From NCBI RefSeq assembly GCF_001949145.1, contig NW_019091603.1:139137-203136 (forward strand): DNA of 64,000 bases, given 5' to 3'. The DNA is from Acanthaster planci. Lineage: Eukaryota > Echinodermata > Asteroidea > Valvatida > Acanthasteridae. The position numbers were made by a program, and so were the translations under genes. Within the stretch, counting starts at the first letter, position 1; each line of letters starts with the position of its first letter. The notes beneath the pieces were generated by a model. It was given only the letters and a program-made list of their open reading frames with translations. It ran no database searches and was not told the DNA's origin. Positions 25,563-36,939 of this stretch are shown here, piece after piece.

Positions 25563-25666
25563 ACCAGAAATGACATACTGTTTTACACTAGATAAGTGGG
25601 GCATCAAGTCAAAACACACATGAAAAACACAAAATATAATGTCAATGAAAATGTCCATGAAAATAA

Positions 25667-27051
25667 ATGTTCAAAGTGTCAAACATGCTATCTTCATGTA
25701 GCATGTTTGTAGCTTCACCTGCCCACTTGAACAGACTTAAAGAAAGGCACGGGATATGCAAACTTACCATGTCAGGAGAGTGCCTGTCCACACCAAGTAA
25801 GGATTCCATGTCTGAGTTCCGAAACTACCTGGATGACAGAAAACTGTTGCCAGAGCAGCCATACAATTCTGGTTTGTTTTAGAGACTGCTACCCAACAAA
25901 ACTATTGCCCATAGTGATGAGAGCAATGCACTGGACCATAACTAGGCCAAGGACCCGGTGACACTGCTCTGCTGTGCCAATGAAACTGGTGACCACAAGC
26001 TGAATATTACGATGATGGGCCAAGGCTAGAAACCCGCAATTTTTTTCAATACATCAACCACATGATCTTGCATAATGTTTACAAGAGCCAAGCAAATGCA
26101 TGGGTGGATTTGGAACAGTTCAAAGACTGGTTCTTCCAAGAGTTTGTCCCACAAATGACATTTCCTGAAAAAGAAGAACCTGCCTCATAAGGCATGTAAG
26201 GCAGTTCTACTGCTTGACAACTGCTCCGGACACATGCCCAAGAACCCCCTTGTGAGCGGCTGTGGGGGAATTCAGTGCAAGTTCCTTCCTCCGAACACTA
26301 CACTGAAGATTCAGCAGATAGACTGCAGTGTGATGCAGGCCATCAAGATAATCTATTGGAAACATTTTCTCTGCCGGATATTAGACGACAATGTGGACAC
26401 TGACTTGACTTCAGTTTGGAGTCTGTCACTCTCAAGGACATACATGTACATGTATGCTACAAGATCAAGGAAGCATGGAAAGCTGTCAAGCCAAAACCAA
26501 GACAACTAGAAAAAGACCCTCAGCACTCCAAAGGAACGATACTGCAGAAAAAGATAATGATGATGCACCCCTCAGACAGCTGGTTCGGCAGATTGGAAAC
26601 CAACAAAACTTGGAAGGGATGGGTGAACTGGCAGTTACTGCTGCATTGGAAGCCCTCAATGACAATTTGCTAATGGATGCTGAAATGGAATGGAGTGATG
26701 ATGAGATCCTGCAGGCTGATGAGTGGGCCCAATCCAGCAGCAGATTCGATCACTGAGGATGACAGCGATGGTGAAACAGAGCCTCCCCCACTTGCTACAT
26801 GTACTGGGAACCTGGCATGTTTGGGTCTTGTTCTGTGCTTCTTGGAATCTCAGGAAAACACTGACCCCATAACAATCATCAACGCGCAGCACATCAAGAA
26901 CGTCATCAGACAGAAGAGAGATGAGGCAATGAAGCAGAAAAAGCTGACAGACTTTTTTCAAGATGTGAGCAGACTCCATCAACTTCAAGCCAAACCGGTC
27001 TTTTCAGAATACACGTTCAAAAAAAAGATAGATCCTGTGCAACTGCTCTGA
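25667..27051 (+). pseudogene. Tigger/pogo-type DDE transposase, N-terminally truncated and broken
   Basis: 25,700-25,880 encodes the end of the CENP-B-type DNA-binding domain and the lead-in to the DDE domain (RLKERHGICKL, LLPEQPYNSGLF, where YN-DETGL is usual). Further catalytic-core pieces occur in shifting frames: TLLCCANETGDHKL, LEQFKDWFFQEFVPQ, KAVLLLDNCSGHM (second catalytic Asp) and CKFLPPNTT with IQQIDCSVMQAIK. A C-terminal tail follows with HIKNVIRQKRDEAMKQKKLTDFF. At least five frame changes or stops are present. Such enzymes cut and paste elements flanked by TA duplications. This copy is dead. A MITE with matching style of termini lies at 43,690-44,499. Confidence 0.8.
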
Positions 27052-27239
27052 GCCCCAAATCCTCTCCTTCAAAAAAAGATTAAAAAACTAGAGGTTTGAC
27101 GGTTGTCAAAATAACTGCGGGCTGTTTCGGCATTTTTTGCAAAAGCATTTAACAAAAATTTAACTAGGAAAATATCACAACGAATAGTAAACATTACATT
27201 TCATGAATGTTATATAATTCAATCAGATTGACAAATGTG

Positions 27240-27790
27240 CTGAACACTGGCTCTTGAAAAACATCTACAAAACCTTTAGTGGAAAATTTAATATTCAAAA
27301 CCAGTTGATGACTTCATCATGACGTCATAAATTAAGTCAGAAATTTTTATCAAGGTCTTGGTTGGCACTAACTTTGATGAAAATCAAACATCTCAAAGAT
27401 ACCCAAATTGTGGCTTGAAAAAGTGTACAAACTCAAGGGGCTGAAACAGATATTGAAAAATGAATACTAAATAACATGATGAAGTCATCATGATGTCACT
27501 CATTTACAATAATTATTGTTTCAGGGTCTTTGTTGTTTAGAACTTTGATAACAACCAAACATCGCAAAGGCTTCAAAATTATGGTTTGAAAACGTGTACG
27601 ATGTCAATGGGCTGAAATAGATATTGAAAAATCATTAATAAATCAGACAATGACATCATGATGTCATCCAATTACAATAATATTTGTATCAGGGTCTTTG
27701 TTGGCTATCACTTTGATAACAATCAAACATCGCAAAATTACCCAAATGGTGGTTTGAAAATGTGTACAAAGTCAATGGGCTGAAAACACC
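27240..27790. repeat. ~168-bp tandem repeat, block A (about 3 units)
   Basis: Each unit contains GTGTACAAAGTCAATGGGCTGAAA, an AT-rich spacer, ATGACGTCATCATGA-like text, TCAGGGTCTTTGTTGGC and CTTTGATAACAATCAAACAT (the first and last shown with variants). Landmark GTGTAC occurs at about 27,424, 27,594 and 27,763, so the period is near 168-170 bp. TGACGTCA or TGATGTCA, a CRE-like palindrome, recurs in every unit. The same unit occurs at 30,980 and 32,165. Confidence 0.8.
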
Positions 27791-29300
27791 TATGCAACGG
27801 CGTGGAGAGAGGGGGGTGTGGAGGTGTGTTGAACCCCCAATAATTCTTTTCAGTCGGCAAATAAAGGGTCATTTGGCAAATGAAACTGAAATTGACGTAA
27901 TGAATTATTGACGTACAACAACCAGTCGGCCACCAGCATTTCCCTGAAGCTGCCTGAAGCTGTGTAATGCTTACAAAATAAGTGCTAGCCTACTCAGGAT
28001 TAACATCACTTTTTGTCTGAATCTGCCCATCCTACGGTCCAAAGTCAGGTTCCCGAGTCCCGTGTGTATTTTGTAGGTGCCTGTCCGAGTCGTGGCCAAT
28101 TGCTGCGCATGATCCCGCTCAGTTTCCTTACATACACGAGGCTCATGTTCTGTAGTCCGCGTGTATACGTGAATGCTGCGTTCGAGCGAGCTACTCGTGT
28201 TAATTGAGTAGTCTCCCGAGCACACGAACGGCAGGCGGGCGGGGTGAGGGTCAGCTAGAGTATACTCCCTGGATACACAGGATAGCAGTCCTCCTGACCC
28301 GAAAGTAATGCGCACGCATCCACACTTGGATACCGAATATTCGCGCGAACGCAGCGTACTGTGTAATATGCATTTCTCCATGGTACATGTACATGTACTT
28401 GCACTTGTGCTGTAGAAGTAAAGAGGAATGGGTACCAGTTGCACAAGTTGGCAATCGCCATTGGACTGGTGCCTGAGGGTGTGCGAAGAATAGGGCCTGT
28501 CTGGATCTGCTTGGGTGGAAAATTGTTTCGAGAAACTGTTTAGTGTTTTATTGCAAACAAAAAATAGACACAGTATAGCCAAGCCTCCTGGAGTATTTTT
28601 AAGGATTATTCAGCTAACTGTAGTCGTAATTGGTTCTTTTTTGCCTAATAGATTAGTACACTGCCCTGCAGGCGTGCCAGCCTGGCTAAAGCTAGACATT
28701 ATTATTATTTTCAAGTTGCTATCACCTCAGTTGCAAAAATGTAAATTAACCTATTTTACTGCATGAAAACTCTGTAGTTTGCCGCAACTCGGCAACGCAA
28801 CTGTTTATTCCTTGTTTATAGACAAACTTTACCGCTGGTCCAGTTAGTTATATATACAATGTAAAAAAAATTACGCGAGTGCCCGACAGTGTACGTGGAA
28901 ATGCCTTGCTAGTCACCATGCCATTTATTTTGGATGAGAAAAGTACTTGAAAAACCTCTGTTTGTGCGCACCATTATAACAAATTAATGTGTCACAAACT
29001 TAGGCCGAACACAGTCCGTACACTTTGAGCATTGGACCATCGGACTAATATTCAAGAATGTTAATAACCCCTCATCCAGGGGAGTTTACTTGCTATGCAA
29101 AAACAGTACAGGCTCTCTCTTCTCGAGAAGGATGTGCAAGATCTTGAGTTGTGATAAACCCATTAGTGCATGCATGTGGCCACCAGCCATGAGAAATAGT
29201 TATCTTTTCATACACTGATTGTGTAGTTCAGACTAACAGAAGTAAACTTGCGTTTGTCATGGAGAGGCCTACCGGTGTATCTAAACAACCAAAAGGAAAA
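27791..29300. other. Non-coding stretch
   Basis: No supported gene. A 203-codon minus frame (27,971-28,582) covers a relatively GC-rich patch, but its product is low in recognisable structure, has no domain and overlaps an ACATGTACATGT tract; I do not call it a gene. Confidence 0.4.
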
Positions 29301-29338
29301 GAAGTAAGATTTGAAGCTTTGCATGGCGGAAGTACACA

Positions 29339-29486
29339 GGATGTAGGTTTGCGGGTACACCATGTAAAAATTCTCTTTTGGGACGAGGTGTGGTTCTGAG
29401 AAGAACCAGTGAGTTTTCAACTCGACGTACANCCACACCTCTTCCAAAAGAGAATTTTTACATGGTGCACCCGCAAACCTACATCC
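29339..29486. repeat. Long foldback element with internal hairpin
   Basis: The left arm 29,339-29,393 (starting GGATGTAGGTTTGCGGGT) and right arm 29,433-29,486 are inverted copies with only about three differences over 54 bp. Between them lies GGTTCT-GAGA-AGAACC, a perfect 6-bp stem with a GNRA-type loop, then TTTTCAACTCGACGTA. A single ambiguous base sits at 29,432 at the arm boundary. The same hairpin with loop TAAA and the same GGGTACACCATG text recurs at 42,580-42,660, so this is a member of a repeat family. An inverted-join assembly artefact cannot be excluded. Confidence 0.75.
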
Positions 29487-30979
29487 TAAAAGGAAAGAAT
29501 TAAACTAAAGTGCCTTGAGTATCACTCAGAATTCGATGGTGATTACAGGAAGAGACATGAAGTTTCCTGCCACAGAGGGAAGCATGTGATAGTGGCTCAC
29601 AAAGGAGCACCTCCAAATCCATTCTTTTTCAAGGCAACAACAGCAGCACCAGGACCAGCAGAAACTACAAGTCATTCTCAACAATCACAGCTGTCAGTCA
29701 TAGACAAAACAGGTAAAATATCAAATGCCTTGATTACCAAAATAAACTCTGAATATTGTACTAAAGTAGAGTCCCCGGCACACTTTGACTTTAACTTGGC
29801 TTTCCTCTAAGTCTTAGATCATTGTCGTACCTTATTACAGTATCTCTTTGGTGAAAAACTGAACTCATTTGGTTCAACACCTTCCTGGTCACATGTGGTG
29901 TTGAATCTTTCAGAACAATTCCAGTGTCAGGAAATTTCGTCATAAATCCAAAAATATCAGCATCCGAAAATGGGACTGGAATTCCCCTGAGTGTTCTGAG
30001 ACTGTGAAAGTGCTCGCACTGGCAAAACAGTATGCTGTCTTATAATCACCCCTTCAGAGACAATGTTATAACCTAAACCAGTAAACACAGCCGCTTGTTT
30101 TCGAGGTCCGCTGTGACGGCTGTGTTTAACTTGAAATTTCCAGATATTTATTCTCCTGTTTATGCAAATGATCTCTATGCCTCGATGAGTATTTGCCTCA
30201 TTTTTTTATTGGATTGGGTTTTTTACGTGCAACGAGGCAGAGTGCCTTTTTATGTGCAGTAAAGAAACTGCACAATGACTGTACAAAGTGCAAGCTTGTC
30301 GAGGTGCCAGGACTCGCAATTCGGTCACTGTGCAGCTGCATGATCAAGCGTTATTCATATTTCGAATCCATGCCACATCATTATATTTTCAAAAGAAGAG
30401 AGTTTAACTTCAAAATAAATTTGTTGAGTTCGATCCTCGAACTGAATAAATGGGATTCAAATTTCTGTCAGAGAACTGCAAATCCTGATCTCCACTGCCT
30501 TACAGGTGACTCTGTTACAACGTCCTGTGGTCCGATGGTCCATGGACTTTAGCTAGAAAATTTACAGGAGCTGCTCCTTGAACTCCAAGACCATCATCAT
30601 TTTTTGGATTTTTTTCGAAACAGTTAAATCAAAATGTGAAATAAATCAATGGATTGGTAGTAGCAGTAAAAAACAATCACCCAAAAACCCAAATTTGCTA
30701 ATTTCTAAATATTACTGCAAATGCAAATCCTACACACCCCCTTAAAACACCCCCTCTGCATTTTACGAATTTCAAGCGTTACGTGGACTAAATTGCCAAA
30801 CAGGTTACAAGTCAGCAAATTGACCCTGGCAAACCCCCCCCCAAAGAAAATGCCTTCGCTACGCCGCTGCACCTATACAAAGAAGCCGCTCCTTTAAGAT
30901 GATGTCATGTGATTTGCATTTATTCTTGAAGCATGTTATGAAAAATTACTTGATATTTATACTCTCGGGTATATTTCAA
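29487..30979. other. Non-coding stretch
   Basis: No domain recognised. The longest plus frame (30,193-30,552, 119 codons) is Cys-rich (CTKCKLV, SLCSCMIK) but has no identifiable family. C8 and A-rich runs occur near 30,834. Confidence 0.35.
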
Positions 30980-31211
30980 ATCAAATGATCAAACATCTAA
31001 AAATTACCCTAATGGTGGCTTGAAAACATGTACAAAGTCAATGGGCTGAAATAAATATTGTAAAATCAACACTAAATCACATGATGACGTCATCACAAAT
31101 TACAATAATTCTTGTATCAGGATCTTTGTTGGCGATCACTTTCATAGCGATCAAACATTGCGAAGGTTTCAAAATAGTGGCTTGAAAACGTGTACAAAAT
31201 TCAAAGGGCTA
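30980..31211. repeat. ~168-bp repeat, block B
   Basis: Roughly 1.4 units of the repeat seen at 27,240-27,790, same orientation: GTACAAAGTCAATGGGCTGA at 31,030, ATGATGACGTCATCA at 31,081, TCAGGATCTTTGTTGGC at 31,117 and GTGTACAAAATTCAAAGGGC at 31,191. Confidence 0.75.
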
Positions 31212-32164
31212 AAAATACCTACATGTATTCAGAGAAGCTGCTCCTTTAAACCCAACCCAATGGTTTGAGCCCAATCGGACATGTACTTCACAGTATATAG
31301 AACTGTGAAGAGTGCACCTTTAATGTCTCGTGACTCATCGGCTGATGATATTGTCATCACATGAGGTCAATCTCTGCCTATAACCTTCCCTACCTAGCTA
31401 TCCGCAAGGTTTCAACCCAATCAGACATGTATAATACAAAGTACAATACAAAGCATTGTTGTCAAGGAAAGAGCACAGATTAGAGATTTTAAACATTTGT
31501 CTCCTTTGGCGTTTCATACAACACGATCTTCTCTCAGCACCACGTGTTTGGCATTTTGCCAGGTCCTGAGTATATGCCTTACGCACAGTGAGCTGCCAGC
31601 CACATTACAGGCGGATATTGCATGTCCACACAAGCAGCAGTCAATGCACAATATGCGAAAGGGATTTTCGAGTTTGCAAATATTGTAAGAGGTTTTCATT
31701 GTGGGAGCTTCATCTCTGTGAAGAAGTACACCACTTATGCACTTCATGCAGCTGACTTCAATGTTTTAGCTATCATCTAATGAAAAATTCACGCTTAAAT
31801 CTGTTATGGTTGATTTTTACGTAATTCTGAAATATAAAAGAACTTTTTATCATAATTTCCAATCATCGGCCCCAAATTTCACACGTGTTAACTGGGTCAA
31901 GATCATCGTCTAAATCAATTTTCAGGCGATTCGGACAAACTTCACCACAGACATCTATTCAAAATTCATTTTTCAGAATTTTTAACCTGTCGCTAGAGGG
32001 CACTTGACAATCACGCGACATGAGTAGATGATTTGAAGAATACTATACCCAAACAGACTAACACCATTGAAAACAACTTGATACCTATTACCACTTTTAA
32101 ACAATAAGCCCACTTCCGGTTTCGACTGGAAGGAAGGGTCACGATTTTGCCCTCACGAGATGAA
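31212..32164. other. Non-coding stretch
   Basis: Nothing supportable; ordinary AT-rich DNA between two copies of the 168-bp repeat. Confidence 0.35.
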
Positions 32165-32250
32165 TTGAAAACGTGTACAAAGTCAATGGACTAAAATAAA
32201 TATTAAAAAATAATAAATCACTTGATGATTTCATCATGACGTCTTTGTTC
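32165..32250. repeat. ~168-bp repeat, block C (half unit)
   Basis: GAAAACGTGTACAAAGTCAA, then GGACTAAAATAAATATT and CATCATGACGTC match half a unit of blocks A and B in the same orientation. Confidence 0.65.
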
Positions 32251-35200
32251 TAGGACCATCTATACACAAGTCCGCGTGAACATGCTCGGTTCATCAAAGA
32301 TAAGTCTTGCGCATGACAGTAATGACTCATAATGAAGGCAAACGTTCTTTCGTTACTTTTTATTTTATAGCAAAGGGAAACTCTAACCTAAGGGGTAAAG
32401 ATAGAACAATCCCTCTCAGCTTGGATTCCTGACCCACTGTTAGTACGAGAATAATGAGCAGCCTCTGGAAAATGGCACCATGGGAGTATCACCCAAGGAA
32501 AGTACATGTATGTGTAGAGGATACCATCAACAGACCACTATCCAGGAATGAAGCAGCTATTGGAAGCAACAAAGGGCAGCTGTACCAAAATGCCTTCCAG
32601 GGAGAGGATACCTGGAGTCAGAGCTGTCTAAGGGACAGAAGTTAATATAAAAAGCACATTAGGTAGCTGAGACAACACACAGTTGCTACATGTGATTGGC
32701 AATAGCAGTACTTGGTCCCATAGAAGAGAGTCGATTACTGCACTAATATGCATTAGAATTCATATCGTTCACATTCACATACTTCATATCGCTCTTCATG
32801 TCATGAAATGAGAAATGTGAACTGCAGTGTTGATTTTCCCAAGGAATCTGGCTGAATTCATTTTGAGGTTTAGGAATTAGTTCTAATGGTCTGAATTGCA
32901 GATTTTTTCCACGGCCATTTCAGACAGAATTGCTGGGAGTAAAACAACAGCAACTAGATATCCCATGTCAAGGCAGAGCCAACAATATGTAGACTGTCGG
33001 GTACCACAGGACTGGCTAAACCACCCTGCGATGTAGTGTCTGTTCTACTGTGTGAATCCTTCCATCGGAGCAGATGTCTGTCGAGGAGTTGTTGGCTTGA
33101 AGATGTGTTACCTTCAGGTTAATCCCAAAGCCTAGGGCTCATCGGAAAATCCAATTTTCAGGAAGCCAAGGCATAGTAAGAGAGCACCTAAGTAGTAATT
33201 TATCTGGTGAAGTAACAATGTGCTAACCAATGTACTCCTATGCCTATCACTTGGAAGTTTGGGGGCAGGAGTACCACATGAAGATTAGGAAGAGCCAGTA
33301 GAAACTAGTGGTTGAGGGTCCATTGTCAGATTCAACTGTTAAAAGGGAGTGTCTTTACGGTAAGAGGTTTCAGGGTTTTTTTGGGGGGGGGGAATTCCTC
33401 CTTGGGTCGAAGATATGCTAATGGAATAAAGGCTCAGGGGAAGAGCGAGAAAGGAGCTTAGTTGAAGGCACCTGCAAAGCAATGTAACCAGAAGCAAAAA
33501 AAAAAAAGGGTCGGAGACCGGAGAAAAGTTAATCTTCATCGAGCGAGGAGTCATTGCCAGAAGACTAGTTAAGTCGGGTGAAAGTTGCACTTGTGACAAT
33601 GAACAGCTCCAGTATATGCCAATGACGATGAAGCATTTTTGGAGAATGAAAAAATAAGTCTTGTCTTAAAATACAGAATGGCCGTTCCTGTATTGAAGGA
33701 ACTTCAGCCGATTTACTGCATGCATGGCGAATCAAAGTCTAAGTGCATGCATCCGAGTGATGAGATTGAAGCTTGCTCTCAAATGGAGTGTCCATGAGAA
33801 ATAAACAAATTAGTCATGAATGTTTGTCCTGCCTGTTTAACCCCTAAAATCTCCACATTTGAAACCAGAACTACAATGGGAATGTAAACAACTCTGATAT
33901 ACCAAATTATTCCCGGTTCGATGAATGCAAGTATAAATTTGAAAACAAACAAAACCCTGCCAAGTATACCTCTTCGTATCGATCATGCAGGCATGATTTG
34001 AAGAGGGTACCCGAGTGGCAATCGTAACGAACTTTGCGGCCGACGGTAGACCCATTCTAATCGGACCTTGTAATGGTCCGGTTGTATGCACTTTGGAAAT
34101 GGCCACATTCAAAGGTCTCACGTATGAAAACAACAAGCACTTAGAATCCACTACGGTATAAAGTTCTGTGAATTCTGGCGCTTGAAATGCAGATGTGGAT
34201 TGGAGAAAAGCAATAGTAGGACCAGATACAAATGATGTAGCCACCAAGACAAGACCAAATTAACCGGAGGCCACCGCAGAAAACAATGTTTATTGTGAAG
34301 TGGCCTGGTAGACAGTAGCATCTACTGCATGACTGAATGCAACAAAAGAACGGTTGGCTGAGGCACACTCTATGACCGTGGGTGGGTTATGACATGTCCC
34401 TGACTGAAAGCCGGGACAGAAACGGGCTGGTAAAAGATCTTAAGGAAGCCAGTAGGTGAGCAGTACAGAAGCAGGGACAACCAACCAATGCCACGACCAC
34501 TCGCGGAACCCTGCAATATGGTGTTGCTGACGGGACGGCAAGCCAAAGCGAGTTGCCCGTGCCACCTGTTTGGTGGACTTGCTTACGCTCCAGACGGCCA
34601 GTAGAGGGGCGTAGATGGGCCGCAGGTTGCCGGGTGCTGGAAGACGACCTGCAGGGAGCATCTAAGATGCTAAGATTACCCAAGCAGTGTTACTGGAAGT
34701 CGACGGTAAGCTGAGCCGCACCAGCTGAAAAGCTGTTACGACTATGAGTCACCCAATAGCCCTCCTGTGGGCCTCTGTGGGACTCTGCCAGGCCCAAGAA
34801 GGCCAGAAGGGGAAGAGTGGACGGGCCAAAGACGCTCGAAGAAGGCCCGTGGGCATGCAGCTGGTCGACCGGATGTATCACCCCGTACCAAGGGACCAGC
34901 TGACAGACTGCTGCGAGTCGCGAACTAACTTGAAGTGTGAACTCGCAATGTGGGTATCGCACGGTTGTACCTCGAACCGACCGAAAGGAAGGAAATAGTA
35001 AATCTACACACTGTCCCGTTTCCTGGGTTGCAAGGACCGAAACCACCGCACCACTGTCCTTACTATAAACCAAGCAATCCTGGGCCCACGAACAGGCAAA
35101 CTGCGTACTTGGAGCAGGGTTAGCAGAGCACACTCGGAAAATTTCCCTCTCTAGAGTTTAAATCTAATGTACAAAAAAGAGAGAAGCAAATCCAAAGAAA

Positions 35201-36190
35201 AACACTGATATTTCCAGTGAAATATCTAGTAGAAAACAAGAACAAACAAACCCAGCATAACAAGACAACCACTGTCAAGATATTCTGTCTTTCTTTTATT
35301 TTTTTTTTAAGAGATGAGAGACAAAAATATACAAATTGCCACAACTGGGGCAAATCTAATTAAGGTATATACAGACAAGAAATATAGCAACCAGAATAAA
35401 TAGACAAATTCAATTTTATTCTGAAATCAAGAAAGATAAACAAGAAACAAACAATGCCACTTAGGCAAAAAATCAGTCTGCCACCCTGCGCAAGACTACA
35501 AGGGAATGGCAAACATATATAGAAATATAGGGAAGAAGGAACTGTCTTACCGTTTATAAGAACATGAATGAACAAACAAGGTGAGCAAGAAATTACACCG
35601 AAACTACAAGTAGCGGAGGAAAAATTCTTGAAATTTTTGGAGCAGGACTTAAACATGTGCAATAGTAATGGCACTTAGAAAATGAGGATGAACATGTCAG
35701 CCGCCTTCCGGGGGGTCGAGTGAGTGAGGGTGTTCAGCTGGTGATCGAGAATTTATCGAATGGAAGTCATGGACTAGGAAATAATGCATTGATCATGAAG
35801 CATTGTGAATAAGCATGATTTCTCTGGATCTCATGAATACCAACAGCCGTTCTGCGGAAAAGACATTCCCCCATTTAATTAAAGACATGTAATGTCTTTA
35901 ATTAATTAAAGACAAGTTAATTAAGTAACTCTCATGACCAAAAAGCAAGGATGTCAACTCTCGTTATTACAAAATCCGTGGGACTACATAAAAACGTTCG
36001 TTGTATCCGAAATTTGTTGCTGGCGGAACACATTGCAATGGCTTTGGTGCATTGTTATACAATGCCATGTACAATGCACATACACTTGTATGTGCATAGA
36101 CATACATATATGGTGGCCGATCACTGCCGTTCGATTTTTCTCTCATAACTTTTTATACCACTGTATTATTTTAAGAGATTATCTCAATGC
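32251..36190. other. Mostly non-coding stretch with one perfect palindrome
   Basis: No gene can be firmly supported; one exon candidate is listed separately at 33,970-34,180. 34,400-35,060 is GC-richer, with overlapping frames on both strands but no domains. A perfect 14-bp inverted repeat (TTAATTAAAGACAT, loop GTA, ATGTCTTTAATTAA) lies at 35,875-35,905. Confidence 0.35.
33970..34180 (-). other. Candidate internal coding exon, family unknown
   Basis: On the minus strand a pyrimidine-rich tract ending TTTCAAG (34,181) precedes an open frame with balanced composition (APEFTELYTVVDSKC, RPLNVAISKVHTTG, KFVTIATRVPSSNH). It ends GAAGAG at 33,970 before GTATAC, a plausible donor. Flanking DNA downstream becomes AT-rich. 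Residue use looks protein-like, but I recognise no family and there is no neighbouring exon to join it to. It may be chance. Confidence 0.25.
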
Positions 36191-36224
36191 ATTGAATAAT
36201 GGAAACCTATTTGCAATGTAAATT

Positions 36225-36455
36225 GTTTTTCATTGTAAAAAGATTTGTTAATTCATACTTTTTAATGTAAGGTAATTTATAAATGCATTGACAAATGCAC
36301 ATTCTTTTCAAAACTAAAGTTGTTTTTAAAATGCATCGGCAAATGCAGTTTTTCTTCAATGTAAAGTAATTTATAAATGCATTGACAAAATGCAATTTCT
36401 TTTTGAAACTAAAGTTGTTTTTAAATGCATTGGTAAATGCAATTTTTTTCCTAAA
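36225..36455. repeat. Imperfect tandem repeat, ~130-bp unit with ~65-bp half units
   Basis: TAATTTATAAATGCATTGACAAA occurs at about 36,274 and 36,369. ACTAAAGTTGTTTTTAAA follows at about 36,315 and 36,409, each before a related ATGCATYGGYAAATGCA segment. Two full units and part of a third (from 36,225). The minus open frame across it is a by-product. Confidence 0.75.
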
Positions 36456-36939
36456 TGATTTGTTTCCCTTTTCGCATTTCAAAACAGTTTCCCAAGTAAA
36501 ACTAAAAGTGAGTCGTAAATTTCCAAATGCAACTGAATAAAATGTCAAGGTCAAAAGTAATCGGCCAATTGCTGCCACAGTATCCCAAGTATATTAGTAT
36601 TCAATGTACAGCCTTTAATTTGTTAATAAATTTTAAATCATATCAATAAATATGATTCGAAAATGATTTCCAATATGCCTACATGTTTGACACAACTGCA
36701 GAGAACAGAGGTTGTAAGCGGCCAGCCACCCCGTGCCACGTGCACAGCATTGCTTGGCAAAGCACTCCTTGGAAACTGGTACCCGACGTTGCACTTAAGT
36801 AAAGGTTTAACTTGAGAACTAGGTCGTATAAGGACCAGACTTAAGAGGGTATTGAAATTGGGGAATTTCTGTTGGTTTGTAACTGGCGGGAGGGGATCTA
36901 TTTTCAAGTCAGGTTCACCCAAAATTGTTCATTTTTGGC

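Noticed and set aside
27971-28582. 203-codon minus-strand frame
   Set aside because: No domain, Cys/Thr/Ser-rich text shared with an ACATGTACATGT tract, no splice context; length is explained by local GC content.
34690-35133. 147-codon minus frame
   Set aside because: Lies in a GC-rich patch with frames on both strands, no domain or splice signals.
36207-36578. 123-codon minus frame, Phe/Lys/Asn-rich
   Set aside because: Generated by the local tandem repeat at 36,225-36,455.
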